Part shown: positions 1-7,377 of the stretch, in pieces
Layout of the letters: each line of letters opens with the position of its first letter
Numbering within the stretch: position 1 is the stretch's first letter
Source: Streptomyces sp. Ru73
Lineage (GTDB): Bacteria > Actinomycetota > Actinomycetes > Streptomycetales > Streptomycetaceae
DNA length: 64,000 nt
Assembly: GCF_002920575.1 (NCBI RefSeq)
Contig: NZ_PQSQ01000037.1
Span: 1 to 64,000, forward strand
Direction of reading: 5' to 3'
The notes under the pieces: generated by a model
The model's input: the letters and a program-made list of their open reading frames with translations, nothing else
Databases searched by the model: none
Told to the model about the DNA's origin: nothing
Made by a program: the position numbers and the translations under genes

Positions 1-1109
1 GGCCCCGCACCGCCCCCCGCGCCGGGCCCCGCCTTCGCCCCCGACACGGCACCGGGCGGCCCCGCACCGTACCCGCGTGCAGGGGCCGGCAGCGCGAAGG
101 CCGCCAGTGTGAACTCCGTACCGGGGCGCAGCCCCAGCCGCTCCGCCGCCTCGTCCGCCGGCGGTCCGGCGCCGTGCAGTACGGCGCGGAAGGTGTCCCG
201 GCGCAGCCGCCGCTCCGTCTCCGGCGAGTAGAGCGCCCGGAGCAGGTGCGGCGCGGCCAGCCGGGCGGTGTCCCGGAGCGCGGCGACGGCCTCGTCGGAC
301 AGCCCGTCGGCCGGTTCGATCGCCCAGAGCGTGCCGAGCGGCAGGGCGCCGGCCCGTACGGCGACGGCGGCCCGCGCCAGTTCGTCGCGGTACGCGGGGA
401 AGCGGACGACGCCCGGTGCCGCGAGCACCTCGCGGTACTGTCCGCGCTGTTCGGGGAGGTCGGGGACCCGGCGCTGGAGGATGCCGCGCTCGCGCAGGGC
501 ATCGATGCGCTGGCCGGGCACCTTGGAGTACGCGACGACGTTCTGGTCCAGGTCCTCGATGGCGACCGAGCCGCCCGCCACGGCCGCGAGGGTGTCGGCG
601 AGCGCGAACAGCTCGGCCCCGCCGGCCGGCGCCGCCCCGGCCGCGCCGCCGATCCCGTACGCCGCGAGCGCGCAGCTCAGCTCCGCGTCCACCTGCCGCC
701 ACGGCACCGCGTCCCCGGCAGCCAGCACCGCGATCCCGCAGGCCTCGGCCGTCTCGGCCAGCCGCGCCGGGTCCTGGCCGCGCTCCTTGACCACCGCGGC
801 GGTGAAGCCGCGCCCGGCCGCCTGCCGCAGCACCGCACAGGCCCGCGGGTCGGTCACGTCCGTCCCGACGAGCAGCAGGACGGCGGCGGGCGAAGGCGGC
901 AGCGGATCGCCGGGGTCATGGATCACCGTGCCGCGTACGGGCACGTCCAGACCGTCGGGGGCGGCCAGCACCCGCCCGAGCACGCCGGACGCGCCCTCGA
1001 CGAGCAGCCGGAGCGTACCGGCGGCCCGCTCCCCCAGAGGCTCGGCGAGCTGCCCTCCCGGCCCTGCGGCCTCAACGGGGGCCGTGACAGGCGTTGTGGG
1101 ATCGGACAA
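1..1109 (-). CDS. PucR-family transcriptional regulator, N-terminal part (runs off the left edge)
   Basis: An open frame on the minus strand enters from the left edge and begins near 1109, so the C-terminal part, where PucR proteins carry their helix-turn-helix, is outside the window. Visible sequence includes a VIHDPGDP stretch near residue 60 and YSKVPGQRIDALRERGIL near residue 190, followed by VPDLPEQRGQYREV, all typical of actinobacterial PucR-like proteins. The best start is TTG at 1109, preceded by GAGGGG; GTG at 1166 is an alternative without a clear ribosome binding site. The gene is divergent from the lysA-type decarboxylase 155 bp away. PucR proteins often regulate purine or amino acid use, but the target here cannot be deduced. 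Confidence 0.75.
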   Translation of the reverse strand, partial: MSDPTTPVTAPVEAAGPGGQLAEPLGERAAGTLRLLVEGASGVLGRVLAAPDGLDVPVRGTVIHDPGDPLPPSPAAVLLLVGTDVTDPRACAVLRQAAGRGFTAAVVKERGQDPARLAETAEACGIAVLAAGDAVPWRQVDAELSCALAAYGIGGAAGAAPAGGAELFALADTLAAVAGGSVAIEDLDQNVVAYSKVPGQRIDALRERGILQRRVPDLPEQRGQYREVLAAPGVVRFPAYRDELARAAVAVRAGALPLGTLWAIEPADGLSDEAVAALRDTARLAAPHLLRALYSPETERRLRRDTFRAVLHGAGPPADEAAERLGLRPGTEFTLAAFALPAPARGYGAGPPGAVSGAKAGPGAGGGAG

Positions 1110-1264
1110 CGCGCCCCTCGATTCCTGCGTCGATCGGCCGGGGTGCCGGCCCGTGCGGGCTGCCACGATAGCCGCGCAGCCCGCCCCCGGCCCGCCCCGC
1201 ACTCCACCGTGCGGTCCGCCGCGCAGTCCCTCGCCGGTCCCCCCAGTGACAGGAGTCCGAACCC

Positions 1265-2590
1265 GTGACCGTCCCCGCGCCCGTGACCGAAGAACCCGTT
1301 CCGGCCCCCGCCACCGGCCTCGTCGGCCTCTTCCCGCCCGGCTCCCGCCTGGACGAGGACGGCGAGCTGGTGGTCGGCGGCTGCCGGCTGACCGATCTCG
1401 CCGAGCGTTTCGGGACGCCCGCCGTGATCGTGTCCGAGGCGGCCCTGCGCGACCGCGCCCGGCAGTACGTACGGGCCCTCGCCGCGCATTGGCCGAACAG
1501 CCAAGCCGTCTTCGCCTCCAAGGCGTTCCCCTGTACCGCGGTGATCCGCGTGCTGACCGAGGAGGGCCTGGGCGTCGACGTGGCCGGGGGCGGCGAGCTG
1601 GCCGCCGCGCTCGCCGCAGGGGCCGACCCGGCCCGCATCGTCGTGCACGGCAACGCCAAGACCGACGAGGAACTGGCCATGGCCGTCGCGGCGGGCGCCG
1701 GGACGATCGTGGTGGACAACGAGGACGACATCGACCGCCTGGAACGCCTGGTGCCCGACGGCGCCCGGCAGCGCGTCCTGCTCCGCGTCATACCGGAGGT
1801 CGACGCGGACACGCACGCGGCGATGGCCACCGGGCACCGCGGCTCGAAGTTCGGCCTGGCGGTCCCGGACGCGGTCCGCGCGGCCGCCCGGCTGCGCGCG
1901 AGCGGCCGGCTGCGTCTGGAGGGGCTGCACGTCCACGTGGGCTCGCAGCTGCTGGAGACCGCGCCGTTCGCCCGCGCCGTCGAGGCGCTGGGCGCCCTCG
2001 GCGAACTGGGCGAGCACGCGGTGTACGACCTCGGCGGCGGCCTCGGCGTGCGGTACACCTACGACGACGCGCCGCCCAGTATCGAGGAGTACGTCCGCAC
2101 CCTCACGGACGCCGCCCGCGCGCAGCTCCCGGAGACCGCGCGGCTGATCATCGAGCCCGGCCGCTCCCTCGTGGCCGGCGCCGCGCTGACCCTCTACCGT
2201 GCGGTGACCGTGAAGCCGGGCCCGCGCACGCTCGTCGCGGTCGACGGCGGCATGGGCGACAACCTGGAGCCGATGCTGTACGGCCAGCGCTTCGAGGCGA
2301 CGGTCGCGGCGCGGGTCGGCGGCGGCGAGCCCTGCGACCTGGTGGGCCGGCACTGCGAGTCGGGCGACACCCTGATCCGCGACGTCCCGCTGCGCTCGCC
2401 CCGCCCCGGCGACGTGATCGCCGTACCGGTCACCGGCGCGTACTGCTACTCCCTCTCGAACAACTACAACGGCGCCCGCCGCCCGCCGGTCGTCTTCTGC
2501 GCCGCTGGCGAAGCCCGCGAGGTCGTCCGCCGCGAAACGTACGAGGACCTGCTGCGCCGGGACGTACCGCCGGACGCCGGGGAGGCGTGA
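1265..2590 (+). CDS. lysA: Diaminopimelate decarboxylase (PLP fold type III)
   Basis: Converts meso-diaminopimelate to lysine in the cytoplasm, the last step of lysine synthesis. The 441-residue length fits the family. The PLP lysine is K86 in FASKAFPC; HVHVGSQ lies near 222, EPGRSL near 297, CESGD near 364, and the YCYSLSNNYNGARRP segment near 393 closes the active site. The start is GTG, with AGGAG nine bases upstream. Streptomyces genomes often carry more than one lysA-like gene, so this copy may be a paralogue with a related substrate. A related decarboxylase of the same fold (for example carboxynorspermidine type) is less likely because the ESGD and EPGR motifs match LysA. Confidence 0.85.
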   Translation: MTVPAPVTEEPVPAPATGLVGLFPPGSRLDEDGELVVGGCRLTDLAERFGTPAVIVSEAALRDRARQYVRALAAHWPNSQAVFASKAFPCTAVIRVLTEEGLGVDVAGGGELAAALAAGADPARIVVHGNAKTDEELAMAVAAGAGTIVVDNEDDIDRLERLVPDGARQRVLLRVIPEVDADTHAAMATGHRGSKFGLAVPDAVRAAARLRASGRLRLEGLHVHVGSQLLETAPFARAVEALGALGELGEHAVYDLGGGLGVRYTYDDAPPSIEEYVRTLTDAARAQLPETARLIIEPGRSLVAGAALTLYRAVTVKPGPRTLVAVDGGMGDNLEPMLYGQRFEATVAARVGGGEPCDLVGRHCESGDTLIRDVPLRSPRPGDVIAVPVTGAYCYSLSNNYNGARRPPVVFCAAGEAREVVRRETYEDLLRRDVPPDAGEA

Positions 2591-2635
2591 CGACCACCGC
2601 GACGCCCCGGCCCCGAGAGGCGCCCGCGCCGCCAC

Positions 2636-2685
2636 GGTCGTACGAAAAGAGCCGGGCCGCGGTCGTACGAAAAGAGCCGGGCCGC
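2636..2685. repeat. Two perfect tandem copies of a 25-bp unit
   Basis: Bases 2636-2660 and 2661-2685 are identical. The unit contains the T-tract and the distal arm of the tRNA terminator that follows on the minus strand, so the end of the terminator has been duplicated. Confidence 0.9.
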
Positions 2686-2710
2686 CATGGTGTCCATGGC
2701 CGCCCGGCTC
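2670..2710 (-). terminator. Intrinsic terminator of the tRNA(CAT) gene
   Basis: Arms 2674-2690 and 2694-2710 form a 17-bp stem with a single mismatch and a three-base loop. On the minus strand the stem is followed by CTTTTCG, giving a U tract. It lies 50 bp downstream of the tRNA, and it could also stop lysA transcripts arriving from the other side. Confidence 0.75.
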
Positions 2711-2760
2711 TCCTGTGCCGTGGGCTCGCTGGTCAGATCGATTCTGCAGCGAGCGTGCTG

Positions 2761-2834
2761 TGGGGCGGGTGGGACTCGAACCCACGGCCGACGGATTATG
2801 AGTCCGCTGCTCTAACCGGCTGAGCTACCGCCCC
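2761..2834 (-). tRNA. tRNA with CAT anticodon (probably elongator tRNA-Met; tRNA-Ile2 possible)
   Basis: The 74-nt gene folds as a complete cloverleaf. The acceptor stem is GGGGCGG/CCGCCCC, the anticodon stem GCGGA/TCCGT holds the loop CTCATAA, and the T arm carries TTCGAGT. The discriminator is A and CCA is not encoded. A CAT anticodon reads Met, or Ile after lysidine modification; the sequence alone does not settle which. It is not the initiator type, which would have an unpaired 1-72 position. Confidence 0.85.
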
Positions 2835-3055
2835 CGTCACGGCGCGCCGCGCACATTTGTGCGCGCCGTCTGCCGCAGCATAGCCGCTCATACGATCTGC
2901 TGCCCGTGCGGGTGGCTGCCGAGCGCGGAGCGGATTGCCGCGTGCGGTCGTGAAGACTGCGATCACCACCGTTCGGTTCCACCCAGAGGATCACTCTTTG
3001 GAGTGGCCCGGATGTTCGATTCCTGGGTGGCCCGCCGCCGGCCGGTGGTGACACG

Positions 3056-3078
3056 AAAAAGGACCCCTCGCGGGGTCC
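3056..3078 (-). terminator. Intrinsic terminator after the tRNA-Asn pair
   Basis: GGACCCC and GGGGTCC pair across a four-base loop (3061-3078). On the minus strand the stem runs straight into five T residues. It ends 12 bp beyond the 3' end of the first tRNA-Asn and terminates the transcript coming from 3240. Confidence 0.9.
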
Positions 3079-3089
3079 TCTTCCTTCTG

Positions 3090-3162
3090 CTCCCCCGACT
3101 GGACTCGAACCAGTAACCCTCCGGTTAACAGCCGAATGCTCTGCCAATTGAGCTACAGGGGA
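3090..3162 (-). tRNA. tRNA-Asn (GTT), distal copy
   Basis: A 73-nt cloverleaf with anticodon loop CTGTTAA inside stem TTCGG/CCGGA, a D arm with AGCTCAATTGGCAGAGC, a T arm with TTCGAGT, and discriminator G. CCA is not encoded. It lies only 5 bp from the second copy and is probably cotranscribed with it. Confidence 0.95.
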
Positions 3163-3167
3163 CTGCG

Positions 3168-3240
3168 CTCCCCCGACTGGACTCGAACCAGTAACCTGCC
3201 GGTTAACAGCCGGCTGCTCTGCCAATTGAGCTACAGGGGA
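3168..3240 (-). tRNA. tRNA-Asn (GTT), promoter-proximal copy
   Basis: A 73-nt cloverleaf almost identical to the neighbouring copy. It differs mainly in the anticodon stem (GCCGG/CCGGC, a perfect stem here) and the variable region. Anticodon GTT reads AAC and AAU. The promoter should lie in 3241-3455, upstream on the minus strand. Confidence 0.95.
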
Positions 3241-3455
3241 TTGCTCCGTATGCACCGAATGCACTCCGGTCCGGGCTTCCGGACGGCGTGCGCTCGCTGC
3301 GACACATACATTAGCGCAAGCAGGGGGGTGCTTCGCCAATCGGTATGCCCACGGGTGATCAGCCGGGTCGCGGGTAGGCGGAGCACAGCCCGGCGACTGA
3401 CCGCCTCGACGGCGGGTACCGGCGAGCGGGAACGACCAGACAGAAGGGTGGAGCG

Positions 3456-3755
3456 ATGCGCTACCGGCTCACGTTCATCGCGGGACTGGCCATCGGATAC
3501 GTGCTCGGCACGCGGGCCGGGCGGGAGCGGTACGAACAGCTGCGCAAGAGCGCGCAGCGGATCGCGCAGAACCCCGCGGTACGCAACACCGCCGAGTCCG
3601 CGGCGCAGACCGGACGGCAGGCGGCGACCAAGGCGTACGACGCGGTGTCGGCCAAGGTCGGCGACAAGATGCCGAACTCCGTGACGGACCGCGTGCGTTC
3701 GCTGCGCGAGCAGGGTTCGGGCGCGGACGACGACTGGGGCACCAGCAACACCTGA
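3456..3755 (+). CDS. Small YtxH-like membrane-anchored protein
   Basis: A 99-residue protein with one N-terminal hydrophobic segment (FIAGLAIGYVLGT, about residues 6-18), followed at once by the basic GTRAGRERYEQLRK stretch that is conserved in many actinobacterial YtxH-like proteins, then an amphipathic helical region and a polar tail. It is probably anchored in the membrane with the charged part in the cytoplasm. Its role is unknown. GGTGGAG precedes ATG at good distance. A very strong hairpin lies directly behind the gene, so it is likely transcribed alone. Confidence 0.8.
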   Translation: MRYRLTFIAGLAIGYVLGTRAGRERYEQLRKSAQRIAQNPAVRNTAESAAQTGRQAATKAYDAVSAKVGDKMPNSVTDRVRSLREQGSGADDDWGTSNT

Positions 3756-3788
3756 CCCCCGCAGCCGGGCGCGCCCGGCCGGACCCGC

Positions 3789-3832
3789 CGGTCTCCCCGG
3801 GCCGCCGCCACGCGGCCCGGGGAGACCGCTTT
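3789..3832 (+). terminator. Strong terminator hairpin after the YtxH-like gene
   Basis: A perfect 17-bp stem (3789-3805 with 3812-3828) and a six-base loop, followed by CTTTCC. It lies 34 bp after the stop codon. Confidence 0.8.
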
Positions 3833-3867
3833 CCGTACCGTCCGTCCCATGCGGCATCATCAGGCGC

Positions 3868-5313
3868 ATGGGGATAGTCGCCGGGTTGGACAGCTCGTCC
3901 GAAAGCACACGCATCGTCGTCTGCGACACCGAAACGGGTGCCGTCGTCAGGCAGGGGTACGCCCCGCACCCTGACGGGAAGGGACCCGATGTCGATCCGC
4001 AGACGTGGCTGATGTCACTCGGCGAGGCGGCCGCGGGCGGGCTCCTGGAAGGGGTGCAGGCCATCGGCGTCTCGGCACAGCAGCACGGGCTGCTGGTGCT
4101 GGACGGCGAGGGGAGCCTCGTACGGCCCGCGCTCATGGGCAACGACAAGCGGGCGCAGAGCGCGGCGGCCGACCTGATCGACGCGCTCGGGGGGCGCTCG
4201 GCGTGGGCGCAGGGCGTGGGTTCCGTGCCGCACGCCGCCCAGCCGGTGGCGAAGCTGCGCTGGCTGGCGCGGAACGAGCCGGAGCACGCCGCCCGCGTCG
4301 CCGAGATCATGCAGCCGCACGACTGGCTGGTCTGGCAGCTGCTGGGGCGGCCCGCGCGGCGCACGACGGACCGGAGCGGGGCCTCGGGCACCGGCTTCTG
4401 GTCGGCGGCGAGCGGCGCGTACCGCCCGGACCTGGTCGAGCTGGCGCTCGGGCACCAGGTGCGGCTCCCCGAGGTGCTGGGCCCGGCCGACGCGGCCGGG
4501 GTGACCCCCGAGGGGCTGCTGATCTCCGCCGGTACGGGCGAGACGATGGCGGCGGCCTTCGGGCTCGGCGTGGGCATAGGGGACGCGGTGGTGTCGCTCG
4601 GCGCCTCCGGCTCGGTCTTCGGCATCCACCACGAGGCGCTGGCCGACTCCACGGGGACGATCACGTCCTTCGCGGACGCGACGGGGCTGCACCTGCCGGT
4701 CGTGCACGTCAGCAATGCCGTACGGGTGCTGCGCGGCATGGCCGACGCGCTCGGCACGGATCTGGAGGGGCTGTCGGACCTGGCGCTGAAGTCCACGCCC
4801 GGCGCGTACGGGATGGTGCTGCTGCCGTACCTGGAGGGCGAGCGCACCCCGCACCTGCCGCACACCGCGGGCTCGCTGCACGGGCTGCGGCGGGAGAGCA
4901 TGAAGCCCGAGCACATGGCGCGGGCCGCGGTCGAGGGCATGCTGTGCGGGCTGGCGGACGCGCTGGACGTGCTGCGCGGCCGGGGCGTGCAGGTGCGCCG
5001 GGTGTTCCTGCTGGGCGCCGCCGCCGAGCTGGGCGCCGTACAGGCCGCGGCGCCGGCGCTGCTGGGCGCGCAGGTCGTGGTGCCGCAGCCGGCGGACTAC
5101 GCGGCGCTGGGCGCGGCCCGGCAGGCGGCGTGGGCGCTGGGCCTCGCACACGGCACGCACACGGCACAGGAGCCCCCGGCCTGGCCGGCCGCGGCGTGCC
5201 AGGTGTTCGAGCCGGGCGAGGAACTGGCCGTGGGCCAGGCGGTACGCCAGCAGTACGCGACGGTGCGCGACGAGACCTACCCGGGCGCACTCGAGGCGGC
5301 CTCGGCGGGCTGA
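3868..5313 (+). CDS. FGGY-family carbohydrate kinase, xylulokinase-like
   Basis: An ATP-dependent sugar kinase of 481 residues, the usual FGGY length. The N-terminal phosphate loop reads GLDSSSEST (residues 6-14). AQQHGLLVLD near 72 and the VRPALMGNDKRAQ stretch near 90 match xylulokinases, and the C-terminal nucleotide-binding domain has SLGASGSVFG near 245 and LLGAAAELGAVQAA near 375. The likely product is xylulose 5-phosphate, but FGGY substrate calls from sequence are unreliable. No pentose transporter or isomerase gene is adjacent. The gene converges on hrdA across the repeat-filled 0.7 kb region. Confidence 0.75.
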   Translation: MGIVAGLDSSSESTRIVVCDTETGAVVRQGYAPHPDGKGPDVDPQTWLMSLGEAAAGGLLEGVQAIGVSAQQHGLLVLDGEGSLVRPALMGNDKRAQSAAADLIDALGGRSAWAQGVGSVPHAAQPVAKLRWLARNEPEHAARVAEIMQPHDWLVWQLLGRPARRTTDRSGASGTGFWSAASGAYRPDLVELALGHQVRLPEVLGPADAAGVTPEGLLISAGTGETMAAAFGLGVGIGDAVVSLGASGSVFGIHHEALADSTGTITSFADATGLHLPVVHVSNAVRVLRGMADALGTDLEGLSDLALKSTPGAYGMVLLPYLEGERTPHLPHTAGSLHGLRRESMKPEHMARAAVEGMLCGLADALDVLRGRGVQVRRVFLLGAAAELGAVQAAAPALLGAQVVVPQPADYAALGAARQAAWALGLAHGTHTAQEPPAWPAAACQVFEPGEELAVGQAVRQQYATVRDETYPGALEAASAG

Positions 5314-5390
5314 GACACGAGGGGCTGGCGCGCCGCGCGAGGGGGTGGCGCGGCCACGCGGGATGGCGCGGCCACGCGGCGGCGGGGCCG

Positions 5391-5998
5391 ACCCGCGGCG
5401 CGACGGGCGCGCCACATCCGTTGGGCCCCCGAGGCCCCGGTCGGCGAAGCCCCCGGCACAGAGGCCGCTCACCCGCAGGCGGGCCACTCCCCAGCGGCAG
5501 CCGCGCGGACGACGACGAGACCCGCCCGAACGCTCGGCAGCTCGTCAGCACGCCAGGAAGCGATCTGCGGGCTGACCCGCGTCGAGACCGACCCGGCGCG
5601 ACGGCGGCGCTGCACGTCAGTCCGCCCGAGCACTCGGCAGCGCGTCAGCACGCCAGGAGGCGATCTGCGGGCTGACCCGCGTCGAGGCCGAACCGCGGCG
5701 CGACGGGCGCGCCGCATCCGACGCGGGACCCCCGAGGACCCAGGCGGCGAAGCCCCCGGCACAGAGGCCCCCACCCGCAGGCAGGCCACTCCCCAGCGGC
5801 AGCCGCGCGGACGACGACGAGACCCGCCCGAGCGCTCGGCAGCGCGTCAGCGCGCCAGGAGGCGATCTGCGGGCTGACCCGCGTCGAGGCCGACCCGGCG
5901 CGACGGCGGCGCTGCACGTCAGTCCGCCCGAGCACTCGGCAGCGCGTCAGCGCGCCAGGAGGCGATCTGCGGGCTGACCCGCGTCGAGGCCGAACCGC
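5391..5998. repeat. Nested tandem repeat: two ~300-bp units, each holding two 73-bp subrepeats
   Basis: The intergenic region 5314-6017 carries no credible gene. Two units, about 5391-5692 and 5693-5996, align almost end to end. Inside them a 73-bp element occurs four times (5522-5594, 5622-5694, 5824-5896, 5924-5996), spaced 100, 202 and 100 bp apart, with only a few substitutions. Each element contains a small palindrome (CCGAGCACTCGG in copies 2 and 4). A 16-bp direct repeat (5346-5361, 5364-5379) lies just before. The array sits between the 3' ends of two convergent genes. Confidence 0.9.
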
Positions 5999-6017
5999 GG
6001 CGCGGCGGCGCGGCGCG

Positions 6018-7250
6018 TCAGTCCAGGTAGCCCCTGAGCTGGTCGGCGAAGGCGTGGTCGCGGAGTTTGTTGAGGGTCTTGGACTCTATCTGGCGGATGC
6101 GTTCGCGGGTGACGCCGAAGATCCGGCCGATCTCCTCCAGCGTGCGCGGGCGGCCGTCGACCAGGCCGTAGCGGAGCTGGACGACCTTGCGCTCGCGTTC
6201 GCCGAGGGTGGAGAGCACCGCTTCAAGGTGCTCGCGCAGCAGCAGGAACGCGGCGGACTCCACGGGGGAGGTCGCGTCGCCGTCCTCGATGAGGTCGCCG
6301 AGCGCGACGTCGTCCTCCTCGCCGACCGGCGCGTGCAGCGAGACCGGCTCCTGGGCGAGGCGGAGGACCTCGCTGACCCGCTCCGCCGGGAGGTCGAGGT
6401 GGGCCGCGACCTCTTCGGGGGTGGGTTCGTAGCCGCGCTCCTGGAGCATCCGGCGCTGGACCCGTACGACGCGGTTGATCAGCTCCACGACGTGGACCGG
6501 GACCCGGATCGTGCGGGCCTGGTCGGCGAGGGCGCGGGACATGGCCTGCCGGATCCACCAGGTCGCGTACGTGGAGAACTTGTAGCCGCGGGCGTAGTCG
6601 AACTTCTCGACGGCGCGGATCAGGCCGAGGTTGCCCTCCTGTACGAGGTCGAGCATGGTCAGGCCGCGGCCGACGTACCGCTTGGCGACCGAGACGACCA
6701 GGCGGAGGTTGGCCTCGATCAGGCGCCGCTTCGCCATCCGGCCCAGTACCACGAGCTTGTCGAGGTCGACGGCGAGCTGGGAGTCCAGGTCGGGGGTGGT
6801 GCCGAGCTTCTCCTCGGCGAACAGGCCGGCCTCCACCCGCCGCGCCAGCTCGACCTCCTCGGCCGCCGTGAGCAGCGGAATCCGGCCGATCTCGCGCAGG
6901 TACTGGCGGAAGAGGTCGGAGGACGGGCCGCCGGCGTCGGGCTTGGCGGGCTGCTCCGCGGGCTGCTCCGGTGCCGGCTCCGGCTCGTCGGCCAGCATCT
7001 CGGGGGCGGGCGGCTCGGCCTGCTGGGGCACGGTGGCGGCCGCTGCGGCCGGCGCGTCGGCGGCCGGCGCGTCGGCGAGGCTCCGGGTGTGCACGGGGGC
7101 GACCTCCAGGGTGAATGCGCGTGAGGCGGCACAAAGGTCGGGTACGGCTGCGGCCGGGCCGCCTTCCGTCCCGTACATCACGAGCGGATGCGCGTCCGGC
7201 TCCGGGACGTTGCTGCGTCCGGGTCCGCCGCGCTCCGAGGACTCGGGCAC
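6018..7250 (-). CDS. hrdA: RNA polymerase sigma factor, principal type, HrdA-like
   Basis: A sigma-70 group 1/2 factor of 410 residues. Region 1.2 (DLFRQYLREIGRIPLLT) starts near 110. Region 2 holds NLRLVVSVAKRYVGRGL, the melting segment YKFSTYATWWIRQAMSRALADQARTIR is split here only for reading (YKFSTYATWWIRQA near 220), and region 4.2 helix-turn-helix (RTLEEIGRIFGVTRERIRQ) lies at about 369-387. It directs core polymerase to -10/-35 promoters. The low-complexity Ala/Pro N-terminus and placement next to dnaG fit HrdA rather than the essential HrdB. The start is GTG at 7250 with GAGGA just upstream; an ATG 24 codons downstream is an alternative. Confidence 0.85.
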   Translation of the reverse strand: MPESSERGGPGRSNVPEPDAHPLVMYGTEGGPAAAVPDLCAASRAFTLEVAPVHTRSLADAPAADAPAAAAATVPQQAEPPAPEMLADEPEPAPEQPAEQPAKPDAGGPSSDLFRQYLREIGRIPLLTAAEEVELARRVEAGLFAEEKLGTTPDLDSQLAVDLDKLVVLGRMAKRRLIEANLRLVVSVAKRYVGRGLTMLDLVQEGNLGLIRAVEKFDYARGYKFSTYATWWIRQAMSRALADQARTIRVPVHVVELINRVVRVQRRMLQERGYEPTPEEVAAHLDLPAERVSEVLRLAQEPVSLHAPVGEEDDVALGDLIEDGDATSPVESAAFLLLREHLEAVLSTLGERERKVVQLRYGLVDGRPRTLEEIGRIFGVTRERIRQIESKTLNKLRDHAFADQLRGYLD

Positions 7251-7377
7251 CGTTCCTCAGTGTGGAGTACGACACACTCCCGCCACGAGGGGCGTGCGGC
7301 GACTTTTTGCATTCAGCGGGTGACCGACCGGTTACGGAGAACGAGCCGGTCCGGCCGCGGGGCGGCGCCGGCGGCCG

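Noticed and set aside
923..2785. Long minus-strand frame opposite lysA
   Set aside because: It runs through the tRNA terminator region and opposite a gene with full catalytic motifs; the translation has no recognisable domain.
3010..3035. tRNA T-arm-like sequence (GTTCGATTCC with a following GGGTGGCCC)
   Set aside because: No matching acceptor or anticodon stems could be found around it. An integration remnant is possible, but no second copy or phage gene is seen.
5391..5998. CRISPR-like array
   Set aside because: The repeats are 73 bp and the spacers are themselves repeated. There are no cas genes and no 28-37 bp direct repeat pattern.
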